NCBI RefSeq assembly: GCF_935822925.1
Contig: NZ_CAKXZS010000034.1
Location: forward strand, 1 to 64,000
Length of the DNA: 64,000 nucleotides
Direction: 5' to 3'
Source: Mesorhizobium ventifaucium
Lineage (GTDB): Bacteria > Pseudomonadota > Alphaproteobacteria > Rhizobiales > Rhizobiaceae
Positions 63,097 through 64,000 of the stretch are shown here, piece by piece. Position 1 is the first letter of the stretch. Each line of letters opens with the position of its first letter. The notes beneath the pieces are model-generated. The model saw only the letters and a program-made list of their open reading frames with translations, was not told the origin of the DNA and searched no databases. The position numbers were made by a program, and so were the translations under genes.

Positions 63097-63194
63097 TATG
63101 TTTGCCTTGGAGGCGCCGCTCGGCGTGGGCATAGATTATCCCGGTCGCCGATTTTCCTAAGCAACGTCAGCGATCGGCGAAAGCTTCGGCGAAA

Positions 63195-63374
63195 GCGTCC
63201 TTCTCCCCGTCACTATACGGGGAGAAGATGGCGGCAGCCAGATGAGGGGCGGCGCCAGCCTCTGTCGCAATAGCGTGCTTGGCTCCGCGACGGGTAGCTA
63301 ATCCTGATGCGTTGCGCTGCCCCTCATCGCCCTGCCGGGCACGTCTCTCCGTATAGTGACGGGGAGAAGGACGC
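63195..63374. repeat. RIME-like palindromic intergenic element
   Basis: A perfect 26-bp inverted repeat (63195-63220 and 63349-63374) carrying the motif CTTCTCCCC, with further internal inverted segments (ATGAGGGGC with GCCCCTCAT). Elements with outer arms of this type (rhizobial intergenic mosaic elements) are abundant and non-coding in Rhizobiales. The 180-bp unit could fold into one long stem. Confidence 0.8.
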
Positions 63375-63417
63375 TGCATCGCCGGTTTCGCCAATTGTCG
63401 GCGTCTAAAATCCGGAC

Positions 63418-63446
63418 AGCAAAAAGGCGGGACAAAATCCCGCCTT
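63418..63446 (-). terminator. Intrinsic terminator of the cold-shock gene
   Basis: AAGGCGGGA (63424-63432) pairs with TCCCGCCTT (63438-63446). On the minus strand this is followed by a T-run (AAAAA on the plus strand), so it ends transcription coming from the cold-shock gene. Confidence 0.75.
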
Positions 63447-63613
63447 CCCATGCTTGGTAGCCTGATCGGGAGCGCTTTGGCCGGGCCGGCAGCAATCTGC
63501 TACATCGGCTTGTCGGGTTCTTTCCGCTCCGGCGCGCTTCTCGCGCGACCGTCAGTACATCCGTGACTTGCCGCGCGCCCCGAGCTATCGCCCGGCGCGC
63601 GCCATTCGCAAAA

Positions 63614-63826
63614 TCAGGCTGCCTTGCTCAGAGATCCAGCGGACGACTTGCCAGTGCGGCGGTCCTGCTCGATCTCGAAGTTGATCTTCTGGCCTTCGAC
63701 CAGGGTCGACAGCCCAGCGCGCTCGACTGCGGAGATGTGGACGAAAACGTCCGCGCCGCCGCTGTCAGGCTGGATGAAGCCGAAACCCTTGGTGGAATTA
63801 AACCACTTGACCGTACCTGTTGCCAT
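63614..63826 (-). CDS. Cold-shock protein (CspA family)
   Basis: A 70-residue nucleic-acid-binding cold-shock domain protein, an RNA chaperone. [20 protein letters not shown] contains RNP1 (KGFGFI) and VFVHISAV is RNP2. The C-terminal tail ([13 protein letters not shown]) is short. AAGGA lies just before the ATG. The gene has a strong promoter about 140 bases upstream and a long 5' untranslated leader, as is usual for temperature-regulated csp genes. Confidence 0.96.
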   Translation of the reverse strand: MATGTVKWFNSTKGFGFIQPDSGGADVFVHISAVERAGLSTLVEGQKINFEIEQDRRTGKSSAGSLSKAA

Positions 63827-63964
63827 TTCGATATTCCTTATACGTTTGCTTTAGCTTGACTGAACCGAAGTCCAGCCGGTTTGTATCGAGATTTTGGAGA
63901 TAGACGTCAGCAAACGCGAATATCGCGAGGCCCGGATCGATCGGCCGAAATATCAATGGACCTC

Positions 63965-63993
63965 ATATAGTCCGCTTCTCGGCAAAAAACAAG
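63965..63993 (-). promoter_or_regulatory. Promoter of cold-shock gene
   Basis: On the minus strand, CTTGTT (63993-63988) and CTATAT (63970-63965) are separated by 17 bases, matching the alphaproteobacterial sigma-70 consensus (CTTG-N17-CTATAT). Transcription would start near 63958, giving a leader of about 130 bases before the ATG at 63826. Confidence 0.8.
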
Positions 63994-64000
63994 ACTGCAC

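Larger units (their letters stand above)
63097..63613. other. Intergenic with RIME-type repeat and terminator
   Basis: No gene. Most of it is a palindromic repeat element (listed separately) followed by a bidirectional-looking hairpin that ends the cold-shock gene. Confidence 0.6.

Overview
The window looks like chromosomal DNA of a rhizobial alphaproteobacterium, most likely Mesorhizobium or a close relative. The evidence is the high GC content, the trxB–lsrB pair, the extensin-like, DUF3775 and LssY_C proteins, palindromic rhizobial intergenic repeats, and an sRNA locus with a CUCCUCCC loop. No rRNA, tRNA, CRISPR array or intact insertion sequence was seen. Layout: 0.7-7.5 kb holds a lipid kinase, a coupled GMC oxidoreductase/enolase-superfamily pair, a frameshifted GNAT gene, a YciA-like thioesterase, and a divergent HxlR regulator/FMN reductase pair. 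From 7.7 to 19.1 kb lies an accessory, partly AT-richer block. It carries a cyclase-TolB-TPR protein, an unknown 87-aa protein and an overlapping YcaO–TfuA pair (candidate thioamide-type peptide or protein modification). After these come decayed IS5- and IS1182-type transposases, two unknown small proteins, an animal-type heme peroxidase with an upstream 46-aa ORF, and a cyclase-domain/ATPase protein. From 19.4 to 26.3 kb a LuxR solo is divergent from a proline-iminopeptidase-like gene and a complete peptide ABC transporter. The LuxR protein carries the Met57/Trp61 (TraR numbering) replacements typical of plant-signal-responsive PipR/OryR-type receptors. From 26.6 to 41.6 kb lies a metabolic accessory region: three LysR regulators, SDR, RidA, an NmrA-like protein, tandem duplicated alpha/beta hydrolases, a SAM-domain cyclase/ATPase, a CorC-like membrane protein and a frameshifted alcohol dehydrogenase. 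From 41.8 to 64 kb the content is core-like. It has two extensin-family proteins, a TPR protein, greA with a terminator in its leader, and the full ADP-heptose pathway plus two heptosyltransferases for LPS inner core (hldD-waaF-waaC leftward, hldE-gmhA-gmhB rightward). These are followed by an Lrp regulator, trxB-lsrB, a candidate alpha-r14/NfeR1-type sRNA, an EF-G-like GTPase, a cupin, an aspartate aminotransferase, two overlapping EAL proteins, a GST and a cold-shock protein with a recognisable promoter and long leader. How the genes work together: the heptose genes form one pathway. The lsrB regulator beside trxB would link redox state to the envelope (known for the Sinorhizobium family member). 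The LuxR-iminopeptidase-ABC block is a self-contained sense-import-process module for plant or peptide-like compounds. The YcaO-TfuA block is the best candidate for an undescribed modification system.
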